Positions 43,587 to 52,362 of a stretch of DNA of 64,000 nucleotides are shown here, one piece after another (position 1 is the first letter of the stretch; each line of letters begins with the position of its first letter). The stretch comes from Dorea sp. 5-2 (GTDB lineage Bacteria > Bacillota > Clostridia > Lachnospirales > Lachnospiraceae). The position numbers and the translations under genes are program-made. The stretch spans positions 1 through 64,000 of the forward strand of contig NZ_KE159794.1 of the NCBI RefSeq assembly GCF_000403455.2, written 5' to 3'. A model generated the notes under the pieces. It worked only from the letters and a program-made list of their open reading frames with translations, did not search any database and was not told the DNA's origin.

Positions 43587-45278
43587 ATGATAAAACGAAT
43601 CAAAAACCTGAAGATCAGCTTCAAGCTCTATATCCTTGTGGGCGTAGCGCTGATCGGCATGCTTATCATCGGAGGCATATCATTCTACCTGATGGGCAGA
43701 CTCAATGAAAAGACCGACGATATCTCGACAAGCTGGCTTCCCAGTATCAGCACGGCAAGAGATATGTCCGCCACACTTTCTAATATCCGGCTCAATGAAC
43801 TGGGATACCTCACTGCTATTTCTGATGAAGTGGCGGACTCAAGCCTCCAATATCTTGAAAAAGAAAAAGAAGAAATGGACACGCTTCTCGCAAAATACGA
43901 GGAAATGACCGACACAGAAGAGCACGCCTACTATGAAACAGCCATGAACTTCTGGAGACAGTACAGCCAGGCGGACGATACATTAATGTCACTTGCAAAA
44001 CAAGGCAAGATCGAAGATGCCCGTATGATCCTGGAAGGCGAATGCGTAGAGCTTTACAACTCCCTGAACAACGCTTTCAACGAGATCATCACTTACAACG
44101 AAGAGGGCAGCGCCGAAGAAACGGCAGCGAGCGTCAGGTTATACAGAGACGCCACCATATTACAGATCCTGATCATGGCTGTCATAATCTTGATCGGAGT
44201 CTTCTTCTCATTCGTCATCATACGCGGGATCAAATTCCCCATCTTCGAGATCAGGGACGCCGCCTCTAAGATGGCGCAGGGTGATCTGGATATCGACATC
44301 TCTTATACCTCGAAAGATGAGCTGGGCGTCCTTTCCGACCAGGTACGTGGATTGATCCGGAAACTTCAGATAATCATTGATGATGAGAATAAGTTTCTTG
44401 CCAAGATGGCTTCCGGAGATTTTACGGTAGATTCTACCTGTGAAAATGAATATACCGGCGGATTCCACCCTCTTTTGGTTTCATTCCGCGCCATCGCCGA
44501 TAAGCTGAACCATACACTCCTGCAGATCAGCGAGAGTTCGGCTCAGGTTGCAAGCGGTTCCGACCAGGTCTCCAGCGGAGCCCAGTCCCTTTCCCAGGGC
44601 GCCACAGAACAGGCAAGCTCAGTTCAGGAACTTGCCGCCACTATTAATGAGATATCCGAAAAAGTAAAACAGAATGCCGAGCATGCACGCCAGGCAAGCG
44701 ATATGGCATCCACAGTCGGAAGCGAAATGCAGGAAAGCAATCAGAAGATGCAGGAAATGATCCATGCCATGAACGATATCAGCAGATGTTCGGATGAGAT
44801 CAGCAAGATTATCAAAACAATCGAAGATATCGCTTTCCAGACTAATATCCTTGCACTGAATGCAGCCGTAGAAGCCGCCCGCGCCGGCAGCGCCGGAAAA
44901 GGCTTTGCCGTCGTGGCTGACGAAGTCCGCAATCTTGCCGGAAAGAGCGCAGAAGCCTCCAAGAATACTTCCGCTCTGATCGAGAACACTTTAAAAGCCG
45001 TAGAGAACGGAACCCTGATCGCCGATGAGACAGCCATATCTCTAAGCAAAACCGTAAAGGGCGTCGAAGAAGTATCCGGCATTATCAGCAATATCTCCGA
45101 GGCAAGCAGCAATCAGGCAAGCGCCATATCCCAGATCACGATGGGAATCGACCAGATCTCCAGCGTGGTGCAGACCAACTCCGCAACCGCCGAAGAAAGC
45201 GCTGCGGCAAGCGAAGAATTATCCAGCCAGTCTCAGCTGATGAAAGAACTGGTGGGAAGATTCCGCCTGAAAGGTTAG
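43587..45278 (+). CDS. Methyl-accepting chemotaxis protein
   Basis: 563 residues. Membrane helix 1 near 14-36, a periplasmic-side four-helix-bundle sensor (about 40-185) with no recognised ligand pocket, membrane helix 2 near 190-212, HAMP domain (RGIKFPIFEIRDAASKMAQGDLD), and the signalling tip QTNILALNAAVEAARAGSAGKGFAVVADEVRNLAGKS. AAAGGAG is 8 bases before the ATG. No che genes are adjacent, so it is a stand-alone receptor feeding a chemosensory array encoded elsewhere. Confidence 0.95.
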   Translation: MIKRIKNLKISFKLYILVGVALIGMLIIGGISFYLMGRLNEKTDDISTSWLPSISTARDMSATLSNIRLNELGYLTAISDEVADSSLQYLEKEKEEMDTLLAKYEEMTDTEEHAYYETAMNFWRQYSQADDTLMSLAKQGKIEDARMILEGECVELYNSLNNAFNEIITYNEEGSAEETAASVRLYRDATILQILIMAVIILIGVFFSFVIIRGIKFPIFEIRDAASKMAQGDLDIDISYTSKDELGVLSDQVRGLIRKLQIIIDDENKFLAKMASGDFTVDSTCENEYTGGFHPLLVSFRAIADKLNHTLLQISESSAQVASGSDQVSSGAQSLSQGATEQASSVQELAATINEISEKVKQNAEHARQASDMASTVGSEMQESNQKMQEMIHAMNDISRCSDEISKIIKTIEDIAFQTNILALNAAVEAARAGSAGKGFAVVADEVRNLAGKSAEASKNTSALIENTLKAVENGTLIADETAISLSKTVKGVEEVSGIISNISEASSNQASAISQITMGIDQISSVVQTNSATAEESAAASEELSSQSQLMKELVGRFRLKG

Positions 45279-45300
45279 AAATTGTAATATCGATCATACA

Positions 45301-45342
45301 TAAAGGCTGTTGTGAGGATCTGCCATCCCACAACAGCCTTTA
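45301..45342. terminator. Bidirectional terminator between the chemoreceptor and GH127 genes
   Basis: TAAAGGCTGTTGTG (45301-45314) and CACAACAGCCTTTA (45329-45342) are perfect 14-bp arms between two convergent stop codons. Confidence 0.8.
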
Positions 45343-45350
45343 CACATACT

Positions 45351-47291
45351 CTAATATCCGTTTACCCAGACCGTCATCTCCCCGATCCCTCTGTTATTCC
45401 ACAGATAATAAGGAATAAAATGAAGCTTCTGTTCATCATACGTTTCTTCTACATCCGCCGCGTACAGCGCGCCGTTAAACCCGGCGTCCGAAAGCCTCCT
45501 GCCACATCCCCGAAGCTCTGCGGCGCCTTCCAACGCATTTCCCGGAAGTACTTCCATCTCTTTCTTTGTACAAAGCGAAAGCCTGTGCAGCCCATCTCCG
45601 TTATCTATTTCCTCCAGGCAATATACGATCGGACCTCTGGAGACCGCGATCTTTCCGATGTTCTCCTTTACCGATGGATTCGCACGGTTTATCCGCACCG
45701 GCATATCAAAAGCAAGCTTCACGACGTCCCCCGGCGTCCATTCTCTCTGAAAATGGATATATCCGTCCACATCCGTGAATCTCGTCTGTGCTTCTCCATT
45801 CAAAAGGATCCTTACGCCATCCGCCCATCCGGGCATACGAAATGCCAGCTCATATGTCTCTTTCCTGCAGTCTTCCACCGTGATCTCCACCTCGGAATCC
45901 CACGGCAGTCCGCTCTCGATCCTGAGCGCCATACCATTCTGCGGATTCTTCATTCTGCCGCCCACATAGAGATGCAGGTACAGGACAGAATCGTTTGCCG
46001 TCACTGCATAACTGCCAAGAGAAGAGATCAGCCTTGCAAGATTCGGCGGGCAGCAAGCACATTCGAACCATGGCTGTCGCTCATATTCCACATGTTTCTT
46101 CAACTGATCCTTCCGGCAAGCCTCCGGATTCACCTCCAATGGGTTTACGTAGAAGAACTTCTTACCGTCCAACGACATTCCGCTTAAGCAGGTATTGAAC
46201 AGCGCCAGCTCCATCACATCCGCATATTCACTCCCAGGTTCTACCTCTAGCATGCGCCTCGCCCAGAAGATCAGACCGATGGACGCACAGGTCTCCCCAT
46301 ATACCGTATCGTTGGGCAGGTCATAATCAAAAGTAAAAGCTTCGCCGTAATCTGATGAACCAACCGCGCCTGTGATATACATCTGCTTATGCACCACATT
46401 GTCCCAAAGTGTTGCGCACGCCTCCCATAGCGAGGTATCGCCGGTCTCTTTTGCGGCGGAAGCCATACCTGAATAGAGATACATCGCACGGACTGCATGG
46501 CCTTGCGCCTCCTTCTGTTCCCGCACCGGCTTTCCCGCCTGAAAATACTGTTCCTGGAACAGGCTGTCCTCCCAGTAGTATGTATTCCCGTACTTCTCGC
46601 GCTCCTGCTTAAAATACAGCGGTTCCTGTCCCCGTTCATCAATAAAATATTTCGCCAGTTTCAGATATCTCTCTTCTTTGGTCAGACAATAGAGCCGCAC
46701 CAGCGCCATCTCGATGATCTCGTGTCCCGGATATGCGTGAAGCTTCCCTTCCTCCGGTCCGAATGTCCCGTCAATGCAGTCGGCGAGCCGGATGACTACT
46801 TCCAGTAATTCGCGCTTTCCGGTTCCTTCATAATAAGCGATCCCCGCTTCGATCATGTGTCCGGCACAATAAAGCTCATGATCATTCATCAGATTCGTCC
46901 ATCTCTTTTCAAGCCCATTGATAATGTAATAAGTGTCAAGATAACCGTCCGGCTGCTGTGCCGCCGCGATGATCCGGATCACCTCGTCTGCCGTCCGTTC
47001 CAGTTCCTCATCCTTGTGCCAGGATAAAACATATCCTACCGCCTCCAGCCATTTTGCCACATCACTGTCCTGAAATACGCGCCCTTCGAACTTCCCGTCT
47101 TCCATGCCTGCCGCAATCTTAAAATTCTTGATACAATGGCTTGGCGCCGCCCCTTCTACCTGATCGTTCAACGCCTTCCACTGGTACGGGATCATCTGCG
47201 TCCGGACCGTCTCCATTTTCCCTGCCCAGAACGGATCATCAATCTGATATGCGCCCGGCGGGAGCTGTGCCGTATAGATCTCACTATTCAT
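45351..47291 (-). CDS. GH127 beta-L-arabinofuranosidase family protein
   Basis: 646 residues. The Met ending at 47291 is preferred (AGGAGG 10 bases upstream; the earlier ATG is one base from it). An (alpha/alpha)6 barrel with NDHELYCAGHMIEAGIAYYEGTGK, then GQDxxV-type GHEIIEMALVRLY and the catalytic zinc/Cys site WFECACCPPNLARLISSLGSY; the Cys pair with an upstream Glu is the hallmark of HypBA1-like cysteine glycosidases. A beta-sandwich domain follows. No signal peptide, so it acts on imported arabino-oligosaccharides. Monocistronic. Exact linkage not readable. Confidence 0.92.
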   Translation of the reverse strand: MNSEIYTAQLPPGAYQIDDPFWAGKMETVRTQMIPYQWKALNDQVEGAAPSHCIKNFKIAAGMEDGKFEGRVFQDSDVAKWLEAVGYVLSWHKDEELERTADEVIRIIAAAQQPDGYLDTYYIINGLEKRWTNLMNDHELYCAGHMIEAGIAYYEGTGKRELLEVVIRLADCIDGTFGPEEGKLHAYPGHEIIEMALVRLYCLTKEERYLKLAKYFIDERGQEPLYFKQEREKYGNTYYWEDSLFQEQYFQAGKPVREQKEAQGHAVRAMYLYSGMASAAKETGDTSLWEACATLWDNVVHKQMYITGAVGSSDYGEAFTFDYDLPNDTVYGETCASIGLIFWARRMLEVEPGSEYADVMELALFNTCLSGMSLDGKKFFYVNPLEVNPEACRKDQLKKHVEYERQPWFECACCPPNLARLISSLGSYAVTANDSVLYLHLYVGGRMKNPQNGMALRIESGLPWDSEVEITVEDCRKETYELAFRMPGWADGVRILLNGEAQTRFTDVDGYIHFQREWTPGDVVKLAFDMPVRINRANPSVKENIGKIAVSRGPIVYCLEEIDNGDGLHRLSLCTKKEMEVLPGNALEGAAELRGCGRRLSDAGFNGALYAADVEETYDEQKLHFIPYYLWNNRGIGEMTVWVNGY

Positions 47292-47335
47292 TTCCTGCAT
47301 TCCTCCTGTTCGTCATACATATGCTCTTTCCATTC

Positions 47336-47364
47336 AGCATATATTTAGCAACCCAAAAAGTCAA
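47336..47364 (-). promoter_or_regulatory. Promoter of the GH127 gene
   Basis: Minus strand: TTGACT (47359-47364), 17 bases, TATGCT (47336-47341), 45 bases before the start codon. A close match to the sigma-A consensus. Confidence 0.7.
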
Positions 47365-47563
47365 GCGGCATTTTCTTCTGCTTTTGCCTTGCGTTCCGCC
47401 GCCTGTTTCGCAGCCTATGCCTCCGCAAATAAGATATACTTGGAACGTTCTGTGCAGATATACCAAATATCAACAAATTATTACATCCAAATAGACTTTC
47501 CTTTTTCGGCATGGTATAATACAAATTGTTAACGCAAACACCACATACATAAGGAGGGATACT

Positions 47564-48064
47564 ATGACAGATAGTCAAAAGCTAGATTTTCTCCTACAAA
47601 AGATGAACCAGATCGATACAAAAGTGGATAAACTCGATGGTCGTATCGACCGACTTGATACTAGCATGGAGCAGCTCGATAACCGTATGGAGCAGTTCGA
47701 TACTCGCATGGAGCAGTTCGATTCCCGCATGGAACAGTTCGATTCCCGTATGAGGCAGCTTGATTCCCGCATGGAACAGTTTGATTCCCGCATGGAACAG
47801 CTTGATAACCGTATGGAGCAGCTCGATTCCCGCGTGGAGCAGCTTGATTCCCGGGCTACAAAAATTGAATTGCATCTTGAAAACGAAACGGATAAAAATA
47901 TTCAATTACTGGCGGAAAATCACATCGAACTGATCAACAAACTGAACCAGGCAATACCGATCGCAGACAAAAATCTCGTATATGAAGTGAAAGTAAACCA
48001 TCTCATCGGAGAAGTGAATAAACTAAAAGAAGATGTAGAGATTCTCAAAAAGAAAAGTGCATAA
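47564..48064 (+). CDS. Heptad-repeat coiled-coil protein
   Basis: 166 residues. Residues about 20-105 are eleven or so near-exact heptads of the form MEQFDSR/MEQLDNR, a textbook coiled coil, and at DNA level a 21-bp tandem repeat. The C-terminal 55 residues form a second helix with Ile and Leu (NHIELINKLNQAIPIADKNL). The ATG has AGGAGG 7 bases upstream, and an extended -10 TGGTATAAT with TAGACT 17 bases before it lies at about 47490-47520. Similar repeat proteins of variable length are frequent in Lachnospiraceae; the function is unknown. Repeat number is expected to vary between strains. Confidence 0.8.
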   Translation: MTDSQKLDFLLQKMNQIDTKVDKLDGRIDRLDTSMEQLDNRMEQFDTRMEQFDSRMEQFDSRMRQLDSRMEQFDSRMEQLDNRMEQLDSRVEQLDSRATKIELHLENETDKNIQLLAENHIELINKLNQAIPIADKNLVYEVKVNHLIGEVNKLKEDVEILKKKSA

Positions 48065-48076
48065 TTGATTTATAAA

Positions 48077-48103
48077 AAGAGGTTGCCGGAAAGATCACCT
48101 CTT
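48077..48103 (+). terminator. Terminator of the heptad-repeat gene
   Basis: AAGAGGT (48077-48083) and ACCTCTT (48097-48103) with a 13-base loop, flanked by A-rich and T-rich runs. Confidence 0.5.
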
Positions 48104-48150
48104 CCTACAATCTCTTTTTTATTTAACGGATGTCACTGATGCAGCATCCC

Positions 48151-49497
48151 TTATGAATCTCTTGTCTCAAAGAATATATCAATTTTCTTCTTTATCTCAT
48201 CCGGCTTTAAATATTTCGCCAGATAACCGTCCGGTCTCATTGATATCAGATTCTTAACTGTCTCCGGATCCGTCCTTCCGGTCAGGAAGATAACGGGAAT
48301 ACCTGCAAATGAATTCTCTGAGCGGAGCATTTCCAACACCTGTTTGCCGTTACATACCGGCATCTCATAGTCCAGAAGCACCAGATCCGGTTTATCCAAA
48401 ATAATACACCGGATCGCAGCTACCCCGGAATCAACCATCGCGACGTCATAATCCTCTTCCAGAAGATTCTTCATCCCCTGCCGTATCGTAATAGAATCAT
48501 CTACCACCAGGATCTTGCGCTTTACAGGCTCTTCCTGCTTCTGCATGAGATACTTCTCAACTTCCGTTACCGCGTTCTCCGCTCCAATCGGAACCGCAAC
48601 CCCCTTCTTTAACAGATGCGGCGCGATCGCACAATAGGAGAAATACCCCGCTCCCGTATCAACAAGCAGGCTTACCTGCAGATTCTTCTTCTCAAACACA
48701 TCTCTGAACTGTTCATATGTAAGAAGATTTTCCTCCTTAAGCTCATATCCGTCCATATCCGGCAGATGTTCTATAATACGCCCTACGAACTGCTGCGCAG
48801 TAAATCTTGCCGCATTGATCAACATGGCATCTAGCTTGCCGGTCTCAATCCCCATTACCTTCCCTACCGTATTGATCAGCAGCCTTTCTTCGAACACGAG
48901 GAAGATCTCGCACCTTTCCTCCTGATCCGCACCATAGACCAGACGGTAATACACTCCCTTTCCAAACTTCTCGCCGCTGTAAGTCTCACTGATCACTTGT
49001 GACTCCAGGTGGAACATATCATATACCAACTGGACGATCACCTTCTTCAAAGCCTCATGTTCCTCTTCCGGAAGAAGCTCTACCCATTTACTTACGCCCT
49101 CGCCCGTAATCGCACGGTCTTCCGTCAGAGTATGTCCGATCAGCCATCCGGCGCATACGCCCAGAAAATGGTCTACCGAATTCGTACAGTAATCCATCTC
49201 TTCCAACTCTTTTTCAAGCGCCGGAAGGGTCTTATTCCGAAATCCCTCATGCAGATGACGATGCACCTCCAGTCCTGCATAGCCAATGGACTCCATATAC
49301 TTCTCTTCCTCCGCGAAATGCTTCACCGCGTGATCCTTAAAATATTTGATCCCTTCCTGGCATGCCCACTGGCTCTTCTTGTCTTCATCACTGAATGCAA
49401 ACAATTTACTAATGATTTTAAAAAGTCTTTGGTGTTCTCTGTCAATCGTATCTACACCGATATTATACTCGTCCCTCCATGCCAATTGGCTCTCCAT
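48151..49497 (-). CDS. Hemerythrin - middle domain - response regulator receiver fusion
   Basis: 448 residues in three parts. Residues 1-135 are a bacteriohemerythrin with all di-iron ligands: H22, H60 with E64, H79 with H83, H122 with D127. Residues about 170-300 are a mixed alpha/beta domain with weak resemblance to CheX/CheC (ANVGKV-like segment, FTAQQFVGRIIEHLPDM), but no CheX E-x-x-N phosphatase motif. Residues about 325-448 are a receiver domain with VVDDS, phospho-acceptor Asp in LVLLDYEMP, FLTGRT and the Lys in YLAKYLK. A soluble O2- or NO-sensing signalling protein; no HK is adjacent. Domain 2 is tentative. Confidence 0.85.
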   Translation of the reverse strand: MESQLAWRDEYNIGVDTIDREHQRLFKIISKLFAFSDEDKKSQWACQEGIKYFKDHAVKHFAEEEKYMESIGYAGLEVHRHLHEGFRNKTLPALEKELEEMDYCTNSVDHFLGVCAGWLIGHTLTEDRAITGEGVSKWVELLPEEEHEALKKVIVQLVYDMFHLESQVISETYSGEKFGKGVYYRLVYGADQEERCEIFLVFEERLLINTVGKVMGIETGKLDAMLINAARFTAQQFVGRIIEHLPDMDGYELKEENLLTYEQFRDVFEKKNLQVSLLVDTGAGYFSYCAIAPHLLKKGVAVPIGAENAVTEVEKYLMQKQEEPVKRKILVVDDSITIRQGMKNLLEEDYDVAMVDSGVAAIRCIILDKPDLVLLDYEMPVCNGKQVLEMLRSENSFAGIPVIFLTGRTDPETVKNLISMRPDGYLAKYLKPDEIKKKIDIFFETRDS

Positions 49498-49694
49498 CTC
49501 TATAAATCCTCCTTCTCACTCAGTCTAACTCTTCATTAAATACTATTATAATAACAAGTATGGAAGAAAAAATCAATGACTCCTACCAAAAGTTTCTATT
49601 TTATACTTTTTTGCCTGCCCGTCACCCAGTTCCCCCAATGTACCGGCGCTTTATCCTGCTGCCGCTGCAATCCATTTCGTGTTCACATCTCTCC

Positions 49695-50960
49695 TCAACT
49701 AACCATATCCTGCATTGTATCAATTACTTGTACCAGTTTTGATTCATCACCAACATCCTGTACATTCATAGCAACACTTTCATCTTTTACATTCATAATC
49801 TCTTTAACCTCAGCAAGGCAATCTTCACATGTATCTGCCAATGCATCACAATCTATGTAATCTGTTAATGCATACAGACAATCGAGCTCCTGTGATTTTG
49901 CTTTTCTTTCAAGCCGCAATTCCTTGAGTCTTTTAAACACCTTATATCCCTGGGCAACGTTACAATTCGCAACTTCTGTCTCTTGCAGAATATCTTCGAT
50001 CTCCAGATCAATCTCTTGAATCATTATCCGGAGATTTGAGATATACTGACCGGCATTACGATAAAATTCCGCCTGCTGTCTTGCAAATGTCAGCCAGTCA
50101 TTCTCTTTTCCATCATATGGGGTATATTTTCTTTCCTCTGTCATAATGTCTTCACCGCCTATATCCTTAACTGTTTGCACCACTTTGTAATTATTCTTTA
50201 TATTTTCAACCGCTTTTTCTCTGTTCCTGTCTTTCAAAGCGTAATTTTCAAATAGCTCATCATATTTTCTCGGCTTATACTTTCTTGTTTCAAGACCTTT
50301 GATACTCTTTAATGCCTGCTTAGCCTTTGCCACATTCGCACTCGTACCTAAATTATTCTGAAAATACTCTATACGCATCAGCTCATCCTTGACATCCCTG
50401 CGCTTCTCGCGGCATACCCTTAGCAGTTCTACCAGATCAACCGCTTCTTCTTCATCCGTCTCACACAGTTCAACATAATGCAGAATATCGCAGATTTTCT
50501 GTTCTATATCAGAATGTTTCCTTGCCAGCTCATCTCTATAATCTTTAATTTCAGATGCTACATAAGTAAAATGCTCCAGATACTCTGCCCAATCCATCTC
50601 TGATAAATCATAGGAAGATACATTTTTCTCAGCTGGTTCTTGAAGTTCATCATAAGTAAGTTCTTTCACCGGTGAAATATACTCCCGTGTTTCATTTTGT
50701 TCTATAACTGCATCCTCCTTTATCTCTGGCGCCCGTTCCTCCAATAATTCACAGGACATTTCTACCTCCCCTTCCTCTTTTATTGGTATCACGCAATAAA
50801 AAGATGACTTCTTTCCTACGCATACCCTGCTGTTCGCCTGTGCGTATGTAAACACCGTTGCTTCCTTCTCGTCCGCAGCCACGACTAGCCGATCTGCCTG
50901 ATCTACTCTGAAATAATTACCGCTATAATCCATAATATAGCAAAGTGAATCTGCACTCAT
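49695..50960 (-). CDS. Large helical protein of unknown function
   Basis: 421 residues; AAGGAGG before the ATG. The N-terminal 60 residues are beta-rich (LCYIMDYSGNYFRVD, then SSFYCVIPIKEE). A low-complexity acidic linker follows, and two long helical segments from about 130 to 400 with coiled-coil features (YRDELARKHSDIEQKI, KRLKELRLERKAKSQEL). No signal peptide or membrane segment, no enzymatic motif. A Cys-rich 38-residue gene ends 10 bases upstream of its ATG in the same direction, so the two are probably co-transcribed. Not recognised. Confidence 0.75.
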   Translation of the reverse strand: MSADSLCYIMDYSGNYFRVDQADRLVVAADEKEATVFTYAQANSRVCVGKKSSFYCVIPIKEEGEVEMSCELLEERAPEIKEDAVIEQNETREYISPVKELTYDELQEPAEKNVSSYDLSEMDWAEYLEHFTYVASEIKDYRDELARKHSDIEQKICDILHYVELCETDEEEAVDLVELLRVCREKRRDVKDELMRIEYFQNNLGTSANVAKAKQALKSIKGLETRKYKPRKYDELFENYALKDRNREKAVENIKNNYKVVQTVKDIGGEDIMTEERKYTPYDGKENDWLTFARQQAEFYRNAGQYISNLRIMIQEIDLEIEDILQETEVANCNVAQGYKVFKRLKELRLERKAKSQELDCLYALTDYIDCDALADTCEDCLAEVKEIMNVKDESVAMNVQDVGDESKLVQVIDTMQDMVS

Positions 50961-50970
50961 AGGAGCCTCC

Positions 50971-51087
50971 TTATCTTAAATCCCCATCCTCTTTACAAGT
51001 TTCATAATATTCACATATCACACAGCATTTTCTGCATCCTTTCGCATGTAATACCGTTTTTCTTATCCAATACCATAGTCTTGACAC
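50971..51087 (-). CDS. Cys-rich 38-residue microprotein upstream of the 421-residue unknown
   Basis: Too short for routine ORF listing. GTG start at 51085-51087 with AAGGAG (complement of 51095-51100) 7 bases before it; stop TAA at 50971-50973. The product begins MSRLWYWIRKTVLHAKG and has five Cys in the pattern C18-x2-C21-C22-x2-C25-x5-C31, ending in acidic residues. The spacing resembles a small zinc knuckle or redox motif. The Trp/Tyr-rich start could be a short membrane-contact helix. Its stop lies 10 bases before the next start, so it is probably translated with it. Coding character is judged from the RBS and the Cys pattern only. Confidence 0.6.
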   Translation of the reverse strand: MSRLWYWIRKTVLHAKGCRKCCVICEYYETCKEDGDLR

Positions 51088-51109
51088 TCTAACACTCCTT
51101 CAATATAAA

Positions 51110-51151
51110 AATGAGAACCAGAAAGCGATCATCTCTTATCTGGTTCTCATT
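51110..51151 (-). terminator. Terminator of the WYL regulator gene
   Basis: AATGAGAACCAGA (51110-51122) and TCTGGTTCTCATT (51139-51151) form a perfect 13-bp stem, followed on the minus strand by TTTTTATA. It also overlaps a possible -10 TATAAT at 51149-51154, so transcription of the Cys-rich gene may start inside it. Confidence 0.75.
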
Positions 51152-51204
51152 ATAAAAGCTTTGGTGTCCGATAAACATCCCTTGCAACACGAATTTATGT
51201 TCTG

Positions 51205-52197
51205 CTATTTCTTATACTGTTTTACAAGCCTGTCAATCTCCTCATTCATCATCTCAACTACGGACTCAGGACCTGCAAGTGTCACCCCTTCTCCTAACCC
51301 AATGATCCAGGCAAGAAATTGTCTGCTCACCGCAACCTCGACATTTACCACAAACCTCTTGTCATCCAAGCGGATCATCGAAACATCTTTTCCAAACCGG
51401 TCGATCATTACTCCGGCAAACGAATTATCACATTCAATCCGCACCCACTTTTCCTTACCACCATACATTCCAAACATTTTTCTGGCATAAGCCGCCATAT
51501 CAAAAGACTTAATCACCCGTTTCCCTTCACGTCTTTCTCCGGTAGATTTAATATTAAGCATCTTATCCACTCTAAAATGTTTGATCATATCCTCTGAACT
51601 GTCATATGCGATCAGGTAATAATTTTCGTCATCCCATGACAATGACCATGGACTGACTTCGTACACTCCTCCATCATGCCTGAGTTCCATTTTCTTATCC
51701 ACATTCCACTGAAAATACTGAAAAGTTATTCTCGAATTTTCCGCTATCGCTGTGTGAATGCTGTCCACATTATAGTAAATACTTTCATTCATTGTCTTTA
51801 CTCTGCCTGCGACAAACACCTGTCTATGAAGCTGTGACGCCTCATACTTACTTGCCATGCCTTCTATCTTTTTTATCAATTCATTAGACTTCTTTGCCGT
51901 TATGAATTTTGCAGACTGAACAGAATCTACCAAAAGTTTGAGTTCAGCCAGTTCAAACTGTCTGTTTCCGATATGATAATAGTAAGTTCTGTCCTCCTGC
52001 CTCCCTATAACATCCAGTCCATACAATCGTAAATTTTCTATATCATTATAGATACTTTTTCTCTCTGCACTTATCCCATATGCAGCCAAAGCTTCTATCA
52101 TTTCCGGCATGGTAATACTATGCGTCTCATCTGTACGTTCCAGTAAAATCTTCATAAGATATATAAGTTTTAGTTTTTGATTTGGCGACTTAGGCAT
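51205..52197 (-). CDS. WYL-domain transcriptional regulator
   Basis: 330 residues from MPKSPNQKLKLIYLMKIL; GGAGG is 6 bases before the ATG, so 19 upstream codons are dropped. An N-terminal helix-turn-helix (1-75), then a WYL domain (about 130-240, MNESIYYNVDSIHTAIAENSRITFQYF, WDDENYYLIAYD) and a WCX C-terminal region. WYL proteins sense ligands, often nucleic acids, and regulate stress, phage-defence or metabolic genes. Located between the Cys-rich operon and sodC. Target unknown. Confidence 0.9.
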   Translation of the reverse strand: MPKSPNQKLKLIYLMKILLERTDETHSITMPEMIEALAAYGISAERKSIYNDIENLRLYGLDVIGRQEDRTYYYHIGNRQFELAELKLLVDSVQSAKFITAKKSNELIKKIEGMASKYEASQLHRQVFVAGRVKTMNESIYYNVDSIHTAIAENSRITFQYFQWNVDKKMELRHDGGVYEVSPWSLSWDDENYYLIAYDSSEDMIKHFRVDKMLNIKSTGERREGKRVIKSFDMAAYARKMFGMYGGKEKWVRIECDNSFAGVMIDRFGKDVSMIRLDDKRFVVNVEVAVSRQFLAWIIGLGEGVTLAGPESVVEMMNEEIDRLVKQYKK

Positions 52198-52232
52198 ATG
52201 ACTCCTCCAAAAAGCAATGGACCACAAAAAAA

Positions 52233-52272
52233 CTTCTCTTATAGGATACCACATGCATTCCTATAAGAGAAG
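52233..52272 (-). terminator. sodC terminator
   Basis: CTTCTCTTATAGGA (52233-52246) and TCCTATAAGAGAAG (52259-52272) are perfect 14-bp arms followed by T7 on the minus strand. Confidence 0.85.
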
Positions 52273-52362
52273 CCTTTTCATTGACGTCAATCCGGATATC
52301 AAGGTGAACACTACTTCACAATGCGAGCGTAAAAGTATGTGCATGCACTCTTCAGCTGTCCG

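Noticed and set aside
45312..46187. 291-codon plus-strand frame
   Set aside because: Antisense to the GH127 catalytic region.
47640..47860. Regular 21-bp repeats resembling a short CRISPR or VNTR array
   Set aside because: Repeats are contiguous with no spacers and encode exact protein heptads inside an open gene.
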